This document shows, piece by piece, positions 16,778 to 25,453 of a DNA stretch of 34,187 nt; the stretch's first letter is position 1, and each line of letters begins with the position of its first letter. The translations under genes were made by a program, and so were the position numbers. The DNA lies in contig DASWMI010000072.1 in the NCBI GenBank assembly GCA_036399835.1, positions 1 through 34,187 on the forward strand, written 5' to 3'. Source of the stretch: DASYML01 sp036399835. Its GTDB lineage: Bacteria; Acidobacteriota; Blastocatellia; Pyrinomonadales; Pyrinomonadaceae. Under the pieces are notes generated by a model. That model was not told the DNA's origin and did not search any database. It saw only the letters and a program-made list of their open reading frames with translations.

Positions 16778-17320
16778 CTAATTCTCCGGCGCGAGCAATG
16801 TTTCAATCTGGCGCAGGTGTCGTTCTTCGTGTACGCCTATGAAGGCGAGCCACTGGTAGAGATTGAGCGGGCCGAAGGCAGGATGCGGGTAGGTCACTGC
16901 GGAGAAGTCTGCGGCCTCCATGCGCGGCTGCAAATGGCGCAGCTCCTCGCGCGAGCCGCGCAGCCTCTTGAGCAGGTCAGCGAGCGCCACTCCGCCGCGC
17001 GGCCTGACCGCCTCCGGCGCTTCAAACTTCTGGTCCAGGCTGCGCGCTTCATACTCGTCCAGAGAAAACGGCTTCATCGCCGCTGGTCCATCCTGCTTGC
17101 CGGAGCCTGCCGACTCTGCTTTAAAGAGCATCACTCCCATCATCTTCGAGAGCCGCTCTTCAATCATCGCCAGATGCTCGACGATCTCCGCCACGGACCA
17201 GCCATCCGGCGACGAGCGAGCGCCTGCCTGTTCGTCATTCAACGTCTCGACGCGCCCGTAAATGCGCTCGCGCGTCCTGTCTATCGCCGCAAAGATTTCC
17301 GCTACGCTGTGATATGTCAT
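16778..17320 (-). CDS. DinB-like four-helix protein
   Basis: A 180-residue protein of the DinB/YfiT-like fold. The first helix bears SVAEIVEHLAMIEERL, with a metal-type His, and the last bears WLAFIGVHEERHLRQIETLL, with two more. This three-His arrangement is that of the DinB superfamily, whose members are often thiol-dependent transferases or of unknown role. The ATG at 17320 follows AGGAG by 9 nt, and that ribosome site overlaps the stop codon of the upstream lipoprotein gene (TTTAGGAG), so the two are coupled. A much longer in-frame extension overlaps the upstream gene and is not favoured. Confidence 0.85.
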   Translation of the reverse strand: MTYHSVAEIFAAIDRTRERIYGRVETLNDEQAGARSSPDGWSVAEIVEHLAMIEERLSKMMGVMLFKAESAGSGKQDGPAAMKPFSLDEYEARSLDQKFEAPEAVRPRGGVALADLLKRLRGSREELRHLQPRMEAADFSAVTYPHPAFGPLNLYQWLAFIGVHEERHLRQIETLLAPEN

Positions 17321-17331
17321 TTGAGTGACTC

Positions 17332-18558
17332 CTAAATAGATGTCCTGGCCGAAGCGCGCTTTTGAGCCTGGCTCAGGGCTGTGGCCTGCGGCGTCAGATG
17401 CAGCAGATGCCAGCGCTGAAAGTTGTTGACGGGGTCTGTCGGATTGGTATTGACGAAAGCCGTCTTGACGTAGAGCGATTCGGGCTGTGGCCATGACAGT
17501 TGGACGATAGGATTAAAGGAGACGGGCGGATTGCCCGCCTTCTTCAAGTTCTTTTCGTCATAACCGGCAGAGGCGCTAAGGAGCGTCTCGCGCAGCGGGA
17601 TGCGTGCGCTGGTCGGCGTCTCCGTGGCGGCATCGTAGAGACCGACGTCCGTCTCGAAGGCCGCCGCCACCTTTGAAGAATCCGGAGACCAGGCGGGAGG
17701 CGCGCCCGCTAACCCGTCATCCAGCAATCGCTCCTTGCCGTCAAGAGAGAGCAGTCGCGGTCTTCCGACGGGGAGCTTTTCGGCCTGCTCGCGCGTGTTC
17801 CACTCGCTCTCTTTACAGGCGAGCGCGGCCAGCGCATGGCTGTCAGGCGCCCAGGCGAGGTTAAAGTAGATGAGACCGTCGCGCGCGGTCAGCGGCCTCA
17901 AGTCGAACCCGTCCCGGTTGCAGATGTAGACCTGCTCGGTCTCATAGACAGGGACGGGGACGAAATTGGGAGCGACCGAAGTTGCCGGAGAAGGCATAGC
18001 GCCCGCCGCTTCGGGCAACTGGTCCGGCGGAGTCGGCTGCGGCTGCGGCTTAAAACTCTTGCGCCCGTTGAAGGTTATATGATTTCCATCCGGCGACCAG
18101 GCGACCGTCGCGCTCCCCCTGTCAATAATCAAATCGGGCGGGGTAATGTTTCGCAGAAAATTGCCGTCGGCTGAATACATGTCTATACGCAGCTCGCCGG
18201 GCCTGTCCTCGCCCGTCTCGTAGAGCGCCAGTGCACGCTGCCCGTCCGGCGATGAAATCGTGCGCACCAGCGCGTCTTCGGTCCGGCGCGAGTTGAAATC
18301 ATTCTGGACGGTGGCAAGCTGCTGAGCCTCTTCGGCGGCAGCGTTCGGCGGGGCTTCGATGTCCGGCTCAAAGCGATAGGCCAGCCGCTGCGCAGGGACA
18401 TCCATCAGCGAGCGCGGGCGCACGCTCTGTTTACTGCCGGTCCAGCGACAGCCCGCCGCGAGGATGAAAACGAAGAGTAGGATAAAGAGGTAAAGAGAGA
18501 TACTTCGTCGCGCCCGCGCGTGGATAAAGAATGACACGGCGCTGAGCCGCGCCCTCAT
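17332..18558 (-). CDS. Lipoprotein with WD40-like (TolB-type) beta-propeller repeats
   Basis: A protein of about 408 residues with an N-terminal hydrophobic segment ending in the lipobox LAAGC (Cys37 from this start), so it is probably lipid-anchored outside the inner membrane. The body contains PD40-type blades: TVAWSPDGNHITFNG, NLAWAPDSHALAALA and PPAWSPDSSKVAAAF, plus ISSPDGQRALALYETG. A Pro/Gln-rich linker (FKPQPQPTPPDQLPEAAG) splits two blades. Such propellers act as binding scaffolds; no partner is evident. The ATG at 18558 has GGAAGAG just upstream and gives a normal lipoprotein signal; an ATG at 18609 would add 17 residues. Confidence 0.8.
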   Translation of the reverse strand: MRARLSAVSFFIHARARRSISLYLFILLFVFILAAGCRWTGSKQSVRPRSLMDVPAQRLAYRFEPDIEAPPNAAAEEAQQLATVQNDFNSRRTEDALVRTISSPDGQRALALYETGEDRPGELRIDMYSADGNFLRNITPPDLIIDRGSATVAWSPDGNHITFNGRKSFKPQPQPTPPDQLPEAAGAMPSPATSVAPNFVPVPVYETEQVYICNRDGFDLRPLTARDGLIYFNLAWAPDSHALAALACKESEWNTREQAEKLPVGRPRLLSLDGKERLLDDGLAGAPPAWSPDSSKVAAAFETDVGLYDAATETPTSARIPLRETLLSASAGYDEKNLKKAGNPPVSFNPIVQLSWPQPESLYVKTAFVNTNPTDPVNNFQRWHLLHLTPQATALSQAQKRASARTSI

Positions 18559-18843
18559 CTTCTCTTCCACGCGTCCCGAAGTATTCCCCTGCTCTGATTT
18601 GAATCTCATGTGAACCGTTGATGATAGGAAGCCGTATCAGCGATTGTCAACGAGCAGGCCGGATAACTTTTGACCCTGATGGGGCCGTGGTCCGGTCTCT
18701 CTTCTTTGTTTAGCTGACGAGTCAATTTGAAATTCGCGCGTCACCCTTTTGGTTTTATGACAGGCGGAATTGTTCTTCTTCTGCTAAACTCTAAAGAGCC
18801 TCGCAGGGCAGTTCATCAGACAGAAAAATCGCTCGGAAAGATT

Positions 18844-20961
18844 ATGACTCAGCTTCATCAAAACGGAAATCAGGAGCGCGGCCTGAGAGTGGTCAAGGCG
18901 GCCTGTCCGCACGATTGCCCGGATACCTGCGCGATGCTCGTCACGGTCCGGGATGGTCAGGCCGTGCGCGTCGAGGGCGACCCCGCGCATCCCTTTACGC
19001 GCGGCTTCCTGTGTACCAAGGTCAATAACTATGAGCAGCGCACGCACAGTCCTGAACGCGTGCGCACCTGCCTGCGGCGCGTCGGTCCGAAAGGCGAGGG
19101 ACGCTTCGAGCCTATCGGTTGGGAAGAAGCCCTGCGGGAGATTGCCGCACGCTTTACAGAGCTGGCCCAATCGAGCGAGGGCGCAGAAACCATCCTGCCT
19201 TACAGCTATTGCGGGACGATGGGACTGGTCCAGTCGCAGTCTATGGACAGGCGCTTCTTTTACCGTCTCGGCGCATCGCAGCTAGACCGCACGATCTGCG
19301 CTTCGGCGGGTGCGGCGGGCCTGGTGGCGACCGTCGGCGACAAGCTCGGGACAGACCCCGAGCGCTTCAGAGAGGCGCGGCTGATCCTGCTCTGGGGCAC
19401 GAACACGATTACAGCCAACGTACACCTCTGGCCCGAAATCCTCGAAGCTAAAAAACGAGGCGCGCGCTTGATTGCCATAGACCCCAGGCGCACGCGCACG
19501 GCGGACCAGTGCGACGAGCACATACAGCTTCTGCCGGGGACGGACGCCGCGCTCGCGCTCGGGCTGATGCACGTCATCTTCGCGGAAGGGCTGGAAGACC
19601 GCGATTATCTTGAGAGGTATACGACTGGCGCGCGAGAATTACGCGCCAGGGTGCGCGAGTTTGCGCCCGCGCGTGTGGCGGACATCTGCGGCCTGGAAGC
19701 GGAAACAATCGTCCGGCTGGCGCGTCTTTATGCTCAAGAAAAACGCGCCGCGATACGCATCAACTACGGCTTGCAGCGGCACGCCGGCGGCGGGATGGCT
19801 GTACGCACGCTGGCCTGCCTGCCCGCTGTCACAGGAGCCTGGCGCGAGCCTGCGGGCGGCCTACTGCTTTCCACCAGCGGCGCTTTCCCGCTCAACTACC
19901 AGGCGCTCGAACGCCCCGACCTGATGCCGCGCCCCACGCCGCGCACGATCAATATGTCTGCGCTCGGCGATGCTCTACTCAAGATTGAAGACCCGCCGGT
20001 GCGCGCTCTTTATGTTTACAACTCGAACCCTGCGGCGGTCGCGCCCGACCAGTCGCAAGTGCTCGAAGGCTTAAAGCGCGAAGACCTCTTCACAGTGGTC
20101 CACGAACAGTTTATGACTGACACGACGGACTACGCGGATATAGTTCTTCCGGCCACCACGCAGCTTGAGCATTTCGACCTGCACAAGGCTTACGGCCACT
20201 TTTACCTGACGATTAACGAGCGCGCCATCGAGCCGCTCCACGAAGCCAGATGCAATACGGATGTCTTTCGCGCTCTGGCCGCGCATCTGGGTTTTACCGA
20301 AGAGTGTTTCAAGGACACGGATGAAGAGATTGCGAGGCAGGCTCTGGCTGTGGACCATTCAGCTCTCGAAGGCATCACGCTGGACCGATTGCGCGAGCAC
20401 GGCTGGCTGCGCTTGAACCTGCCGGAAGAGTACGCGCCGTTTGCCGAAGGAAATTTCCCAACGCCCTCCGGCAAATGCGAGCTTTATTCGGAAGCCCTCG
20501 CGGCAGCCGGATTGCCAGCCGTGCCGGAGTTTATCCCGCCGCGCGAATCCAGGCAAAGCTCGCCCGCGCTGGCCCAGAAATATCCGCTCGCGCTGATTAG
20601 CCCTGCGGCGCACGCTTTTCTCAATTCGAGCTTTGCCAATCTCCCCAAGCAACTGCGGCAGGAGCTGCGCCCCTTTATAGAGATTCACCCGCAGGATGCG
20701 GAAGCGCGCGGTATCTCTGACGGCGAGATGGTCCGCGCCTACAACGAGCGCGGCTCGTGCGAGCTTTACGCCTCCGTCACGACGCGCGCACGCCCTGGCG
20801 TCGTCGTCTCCCCTTCGGTCTGGTGGAACAAGCTCTCGCCCGGCAATACAAACATCAACCAGCTCAGCTCGCAGGCGCTCACAGACATGGGCGGCGGCGC
20901 AACCTTTTACGATGCGTTGATAGAGATCGAAAAAGCAGAGACGAACCGGGGCGGCGCTTGA
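18844..20961 (+). CDS. Molybdopterin oxidoreductase (MopB family), [4Fe-4S]-containing
   Basis: A 705-residue enzyme of the DMSO-reductase superfamily. The N-terminal [4Fe-4S] motif is CPHDCPDTC (Cys21, 25, 29) with the fourth Cys57 in FLC. The bis-MGD-binding core has the family blocks WEEALREIAARF, ILLWGTNTITANVHLWPEI, IAIDPRRTRTADQCDEHIQL and VYNSNPAAVAPDQ. The C-terminal domain (ISPAAHAFLNSSFAN; PQDAEARGISDGEMVRAYNERG) is the MopB C-terminal cap. The segment DRTICASAGAAG is where the metal ligand is expected. There is no Tat signal, so it is cytoplasmic. No electron-transfer subunit or cofactor gene is adjacent; the substrate is unknown. The ATG at 18844 is preferred over a TTG at 18727, as GGAAAG precedes it. 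Confidence 0.9.
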   Translation: MTQLHQNGNQERGLRVVKAACPHDCPDTCAMLVTVRDGQAVRVEGDPAHPFTRGFLCTKVNNYEQRTHSPERVRTCLRRVGPKGEGRFEPIGWEEALREIAARFTELAQSSEGAETILPYSYCGTMGLVQSQSMDRRFFYRLGASQLDRTICASAGAAGLVATVGDKLGTDPERFREARLILLWGTNTITANVHLWPEILEAKKRGARLIAIDPRRTRTADQCDEHIQLLPGTDAALALGLMHVIFAEGLEDRDYLERYTTGARELRARVREFAPARVADICGLEAETIVRLARLYAQEKRAAIRINYGLQRHAGGGMAVRTLACLPAVTGAWREPAGGLLLSTSGAFPLNYQALERPDLMPRPTPRTINMSALGDALLKIEDPPVRALYVYNSNPAAVAPDQSQVLEGLKREDLFTVVHEQFMTDTTDYADIVLPATTQLEHFDLHKAYGHFYLTINERAIEPLHEARCNTDVFRALAAHLGFTEECFKDTDEEIARQALAVDHSALEGITLDRLREHGWLRLNLPEEYAPFAEGNFPTPSGKCELYSEALAAAGLPAVPEFIPPRESRQSSPALAQKYPLALISPAAHAFLNSSFANLPKQLRQELRPFIEIHPQDAEARGISDGEMVRAYNERGSCELYASVTTRARPGVVVSPSVWWNKLSPGNTNINQLSSQALTDMGGGATFYDALIEIEKAETNRGGA

Positions 20962-20978
20962 ACGATGAAGGGAAAGCT

Positions 20979-21021
20979 ATTGGACCACTGATTTATTGAA
21001 CCCTCGAATCAGTGGTCCAAT
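20979..21021. terminator. 15-bp perfect hairpin after the molybdopterin oxidoreductase gene
   Basis: ATTGGACCACTGATT (20979-20993) is the exact reverse complement of 21007-21021, with a 13-nt loop, starting 17 nt after the stop codon. There is no T run after it, so it may be a factor-dependent terminator or a processing signal. Both arms hold the dispersed TGGWCCA motif. The rest of the 20962-21208 spacer shows nothing further. Confidence 0.6.
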
Positions 21022-21208
21022 GAATCAATCTCTTCAGTTCATCCTTCATCATGCAGGCCGCGGCGTCCCCGCTTGCTTTCCACTCTTCTCCCTGATACAT
21101 ACAGAAGCATCCCCCGCGCGCTCTAAGGGGCGCGGCAAGAGCGCGGACGCTCGGACAACGCAAGATTTCATGCAAACTATATCCGGCTTAAATAGCCCGC
21201 CCTTCATC

Positions 21209-23548
21209 ATGCTCAAACGGATTCGCGCCTTCGTCTGCCTGCTCGTCGCCTGCCTCTTTTATCCACAGCTCGCCCTGCGCGAAGCGGCTGGACAGAAGCC
21301 CGCGCAGCGCCCGCAGCAAACTCGCACACAGACACAAACGCGCGCGCTGGCCGCGCCGCGCCCCGTGCCTGAAGAGACCCTTTTGCGCATCCTCCGCGCC
21401 GAGGATGAGCGGCGCTGGGAATCTTCTGATATTGGTCCACTGCTTTTCGATAAGGATGCGCGCGTGCGCCGCAGGGCCGCGCTCGCGGCTGGACGCATAG
21501 GCGACGAGCGCGCAGTCGCCGCGCTGGTCGCTTTGCTTCAGAGCGACAGGGAGCAGGGCGTGCGCTCGATGGCGGCCTTTGCGCTCGGCGAGACGGAATC
21601 TACAGCGGGCGCAGAGGCGCTCATCTCGGCTCTCAGGCGCGAGAACGAAACGAGCGAAGTGCGCGCGCGCGCGGTCGAGGCTCTGGGAAAAATCGCCGCC
21701 GCGCTGCCCGAATCGGATGCAGGACGCGCTCGCGCGCTCGGTGAAGTCATCCTCGGCGTGCTCACGACAGAAGCTAGACGCGCGCCCTCGCCGAATCGTG
21801 AAGTTAGCTTGTCCGGACTGACGGCGGCCTTGCGTGCGCGGCCCGCGAACGCTGGTCCGGTGCTGGCCCTCTTTCTTTCTCAAACGGATGCGCGTCTGCG
21901 TGCGGATGCGGCGAACGCGCTGGCCCGTCTGCGCTCGAAAGATGTGACGGACAAGCTGCGCGCTTTGCTTAAAGATACGGACCCCGTGGTGCGAGCCAAC
22001 GCGGCGCGTGCGCTCGGCGTGGCTGAAGAGAGGGGCGCGCTGGATGCGCTGGTCGAGCGTAGCATCGTTGATGCGGACGAGCGTGTGCGCGTCAGCAGTA
22101 TACGCGCCCTCGGTTCGCTCAAGGATGCGCGCGCCGCAGCTCAGCTTCTGGACCGGGCCAACAAGCTCTTCTCGTTCTATAGAGCCTCGCGCAATGGCTC
22201 GCCCGCCATCAATCATCCGTCGCAGACAAACGAGCTGCTTGAGATTGCCACTGTGCTCGGTCGGCTGCTCGCCGGAACGGGCAACGCTGATGCGCTCACC
22301 TTCCTGCGCGACTTTCGCACGGCGGAAGAGATGACAGACCCTGAGATCGAGATTGCGCTGGCACGCATCTCGCCCGCGCTCTACCTGCGGGAAAAACCTT
22401 TTGACAAGAGCTTTGAGACGGCTGCGACGCGCGCCCTGCTCTTCAAAGATTGGAGGGCGGCTGCGAGCCTCTCGCAGGGCCTCGGCGAGATAAACGGCAT
22501 GACGGCGGAGACTGCGGGCAACGGCATCATCAGTCTACAGGCTGACGCGCAGATGATCCTGCGCGCTTTGATTGAAGACAGGAATCTCCCCGCGCTCGCC
22601 CTGCCGGATGCTTTGCGCGCCTTTGCCGCGATTAAATCGGGCGACCCCGACGAACTCCTGCGCAAACAACTGAAGGCCCCGGATGTCATCGTCCGCGCCA
22701 CAGCCGCAGAGCTTCTGGGCGAGCTTGCGCCGAGCGAGACGAATGCGCGCTCGCTCTCGGAGGCGCTCCCCTTAGCGATGCGCGATGAATTGAACGATGC
22801 GGCGCTGGCTATCCTCGATGCGCTCGCAAAGCAGAAGACGGACCTTGCCAACAATGCTATCAAGACGGCGCTCGACTCTGCGGACCACCTCGTGCGCCGC
22901 CGCGCCGTGAGCCTTTTGAAAGCCAACGGGGCGGGTGATTTCTCCGCGCGCATTGGCAACGTGACGACTCGCAACACTAACGCAGACTACCTACGCGGTC
23001 TGGCACGCGCAGGCAAACAGGTCCGCGCCGTCGTCAACACGGACAAGGGCGCTTTCACCCTGGAGCTGTTAGCCGAGGACGCGCCGCTCACTGTTGACAA
23101 CTTCGTACAGCTTGCGCGCAGGGGCTACTTTAACAACATCACTTTTCATCGCGTCGTTCCCAACTTTGTGGTCCAGGGCGGCGACCCGCGCGGCGATGGC
23201 AACGGCGGGCCGGGCTACCAGATTCGCTGCGAGATAAACGAAGTGCCTTATGATCGCGGCGCGGTCGGGATGGCGCTCTCGGGCAAGGACACAGGCGGCT
23301 CGCAGTGGTTTGTCACGCATTCGCCGCAGCCTCATCTGAACGGTGGCTACACGGTCTTCGGGCGCGTCGTCGCGGGGATGGATGTGCTGGACCAGATTGC
23401 GCGCGGCGACCGTATTCGCAGCATCAGCATAACGGAAACGGCGCGCGGCGCATCAAAGCCCGAGGGCAAGCCCGCTTCCAGAAAAGAAGCGACGCGCGAG
23501 AAGACAGAGAAATCTTCCACGGGTACAGCCACGAAGAAGCGTACATAA
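21209..23548 (+). CDS. HEAT-repeat protein fused to a cyclophilin-type peptidyl-prolyl isomerase
   Basis: A 779-residue exported protein. After a signal peptide (about 1-29, MLKRIRAFVCLLVACLFYPQ and on) comes a long array of HEAT/PBS-lyase-type helical repeats at about 60-590, for example DKDARVRRRAALAAGRIGDE, SDREQGVRSMAAFALGETES, LKDTDPVVRANAARALGVAE and VDADERVRVSSIRALGSLKD. Residues about 605-745 form a cyclophilin: LTVDNFVQLARRGYFNNITF, HRVVPNFVVQGGDPRGDG, DTGGSQWFVTHSPQPHLNGG, YTVFGRVVAGMDVLDQI. It likely couples protein binding to proline isomerisation in the periplasm. A Lys/Glu-rich tail ends the protein. The ATG at 21209 is chosen for the signal peptide; no strong ribosome site is seen. 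Confidence 0.88.
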   Translation: MLKRIRAFVCLLVACLFYPQLALREAAGQKPAQRPQQTRTQTQTRALAAPRPVPEETLLRILRAEDERRWESSDIGPLLFDKDARVRRRAALAAGRIGDERAVAALVALLQSDREQGVRSMAAFALGETESTAGAEALISALRRENETSEVRARAVEALGKIAAALPESDAGRARALGEVILGVLTTEARRAPSPNREVSLSGLTAALRARPANAGPVLALFLSQTDARLRADAANALARLRSKDVTDKLRALLKDTDPVVRANAARALGVAEERGALDALVERSIVDADERVRVSSIRALGSLKDARAAAQLLDRANKLFSFYRASRNGSPAINHPSQTNELLEIATVLGRLLAGTGNADALTFLRDFRTAEEMTDPEIEIALARISPALYLREKPFDKSFETAATRALLFKDWRAAASLSQGLGEINGMTAETAGNGIISLQADAQMILRALIEDRNLPALALPDALRAFAAIKSGDPDELLRKQLKAPDVIVRATAAELLGELAPSETNARSLSEALPLAMRDELNDAALAILDALAKQKTDLANNAIKTALDSADHLVRRRAVSLLKANGAGDFSARIGNVTTRNTNADYLRGLARAGKQVRAVVNTDKGAFTLELLAEDAPLTVDNFVQLARRGYFNNITFHRVVPNFVVQGGDPRGDGNGGPGYQIRCEINEVPYDRGAVGMALSGKDTGGSQWFVTHSPQPHLNGGYTVFGRVVAGMDVLDQIARGDRIRSISITETARGASKPEGKPASRKEATREKTEKSSTGTATKKRT

Positions 23549-25411
23549 TTGAAACCTGCGAGCAAAAAGTTAAATCCCCTGCACATTGCCTACGGCCTTC
23601 GTGCTCTTTTCCTCATTGCGCTCGGCCTGCTCTCAAGCTTCGCCACGCCAGCGGCGCGGAAAACCCCAAACTCGAAAGCCTTCTCGAAAGCCTTGCCCGC
23701 ACGCGTGGACGAAGAGCGTGCGCCCGTCAGTTATCGCATCAGCCTCAAGCTCGATTTCGATAGCCGCGCCTACACCGGCACGGAGCGCGTGCGCTGGACC
23801 AATCTCGACGACCGTTCGACCTCCACGCTCTTTTTTCATCTCTACTCGAACACGCGTCTCTCCGGAGCGCAGCGCAACGCGCAGCAGAGCGCGACCGCTG
23901 GCGAGGCTGCCAGCGTCTCCGATGGCGCTGCGACACAGGATGAGCCGCATCTGGAAGTCCTTGAAGTGCGCTCCAGTTCCGGCCAGTTGCTCCCTTATGC
24001 GCTTTATGATCAGGCGACCGTGTTGCGCGTCAGCCTGCGCGAGCCTGTCGCCGCGGGCGAGGCGACCGAGATCGAGATTAAGTTCAGGGGCAGCGTGCCG
24101 GAGGTTGATGCGGAAGAGACCACGCTTGGCGTGCATGTTCTTCAGCAGGTCGGCGCGGCCCTGAGGGGCGAGCGCGAGACGCGACGCGCGCGCGATCTCA
24201 ATTTTCGTTGCCGTGGAGTGATGCTGCTCGGCACGGCTTATCCTGTGCTCGCCACGCGCGATGGCGATGACTGGCAGCGTAAAGTCGAGTTGAGCATAGG
24301 CGACCTGGCCTTTACAGATGTCTCCGATTACCACGTTTCGATTGATGCGCCGCCCGACGTGGCGGTCTTTACCTCCGCCGCCGCCGCTGGACCAGCGCTC
24401 TCGGCGGGCGTTGAGCCAAACGGCGTGCGCGAGTTTACCGGAGACAACTTGCGCGATTTCGCCATCCTTGCGGGGCGCTCGCTGCGCACGGAAGAGCGGC
24501 AGGTCGGCGAGACCAGCGTGCGCTCGATTTATATGGCGGAGCATGAAAAGATTGCGCGCCGCGTGCTCGCCATCGCGTCGGATGCGGCGCGCGTCTATGC
24601 TGCGCGCTTCGGGCCTTTGCCCTACAAGACCGTGAGCATCGTGGACGCGCCTCTGGTCGCGGGTCAGGGCAGCGCAGAGTTCGCCGGACTCGGCGCGATT
24701 GCCTCTGCCTTTTATGTTGATTTCGATTCGCCCGCGATGCGTAATCTGCCTGAGATCGTGCGTGAGCAGCGCGCCGCGCTCGAAGACAGTCTGGAATTTA
24801 CCGTGGCCCACTCGGTCGCGCATCAATGGTGGGGCGGCGTCGTCGGAAACGACCCGGCGCGCGACCCCGTGCTCGACGAGGCGCTCGCCAACTGGTCCGC
24901 ACTGCTTTATTACCAGGATGTGCGCGGCGAGGAGCGAGCGACCGTCGCTCTCAATGAGCAGTTGCGCGGCGTCTACAAAATCTATCGCACCTTCGGCGGC
25001 CAAGACATGGAAGCCACGCGCGATGCGCGCGACTATCGCAATGCCTTTCAGTACGCGGCCATCGTCGCCTGCAAGGGCGCGCTGATGTTCACGGTGCTAC
25101 GCCGCCAGCTGGGCGACGAAAAATTCTTCGCCGCGATTAGAAATTACTATAAGTCGAACATGTTCGAGATTGTCGAGCTGGAAGACTTGCGCGCTCCCTT
25201 TATCGCCGAGGCCGCGCCACAACAGAAACGTGTCGTCGCACGCATCTTTAATCGCTGGCTCTCGAGCAAACGCGGCGACGAGGATGTCGCGCCACCGGAC
25301 CCGCAGCTCGCAGCCGCGCTCGGCCTCAGCCCCAACCCTGGAAAGGGCGACCGCAACGCCTTCGCGCGTCTCGGCAAATTCTTCTGGCAGCAGATGACGC
25401 GCATCCGCTGA
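23549..25411 (+). CDS. M1-like metallopeptidase homologue with altered HExxH motif
   Basis: A 620-residue exported protein with a signal-type N-terminus and M1 family layout: an N-terminal beta domain, then the catalytic domain and FQYAAIVACKGALMFTVLRR. The zinc motif reads AHSVAHQWWGG: His421 and His425 are kept and Glu444 (DEALANW) has the usual HxxxH-x18-E spacing, but the general-base Glu of HExxH is Ser422. The GAMEN exopeptidase motif is also replaced (GSAEFAG). So it can probably bind zinc, but may not hydrolyse peptides by the normal mechanism. The start is TTG at 23549, directly after the TAA of the previous gene, indicating one operon. Its 3' end borders the integrated element. Confidence 0.85.
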   Translation: MKPASKKLNPLHIAYGLRALFLIALGLLSSFATPAARKTPNSKAFSKALPARVDEERAPVSYRISLKLDFDSRAYTGTERVRWTNLDDRSTSTLFFHLYSNTRLSGAQRNAQQSATAGEAASVSDGAATQDEPHLEVLEVRSSSGQLLPYALYDQATVLRVSLREPVAAGEATEIEIKFRGSVPEVDAEETTLGVHVLQQVGAALRGERETRRARDLNFRCRGVMLLGTAYPVLATRDGDDWQRKVELSIGDLAFTDVSDYHVSIDAPPDVAVFTSAAAAGPALSAGVEPNGVREFTGDNLRDFAILAGRSLRTEERQVGETSVRSIYMAEHEKIARRVLAIASDAARVYAARFGPLPYKTVSIVDAPLVAGQGSAEFAGLGAIASAFYVDFDSPAMRNLPEIVREQRAALEDSLEFTVAHSVAHQWWGGVVGNDPARDPVLDEALANWSALLYYQDVRGEERATVALNEQLRGVYKIYRTFGGQDMEATRDARDYRNAFQYAAIVACKGALMFTVLRRQLGDEKFFAAIRNYYKSNMFEIVELEDLRAPFIAEAAPQQKRVVARIFNRWLSSKRGDEDVAPPDPQLAAALGLSPNPGKGDRNAFARLGKFFWQQMTRIR

Positions 25412-25453
25412 TTTTCGGCCTCATGCATCTGCTAACTGCCACATTTAATTAAC

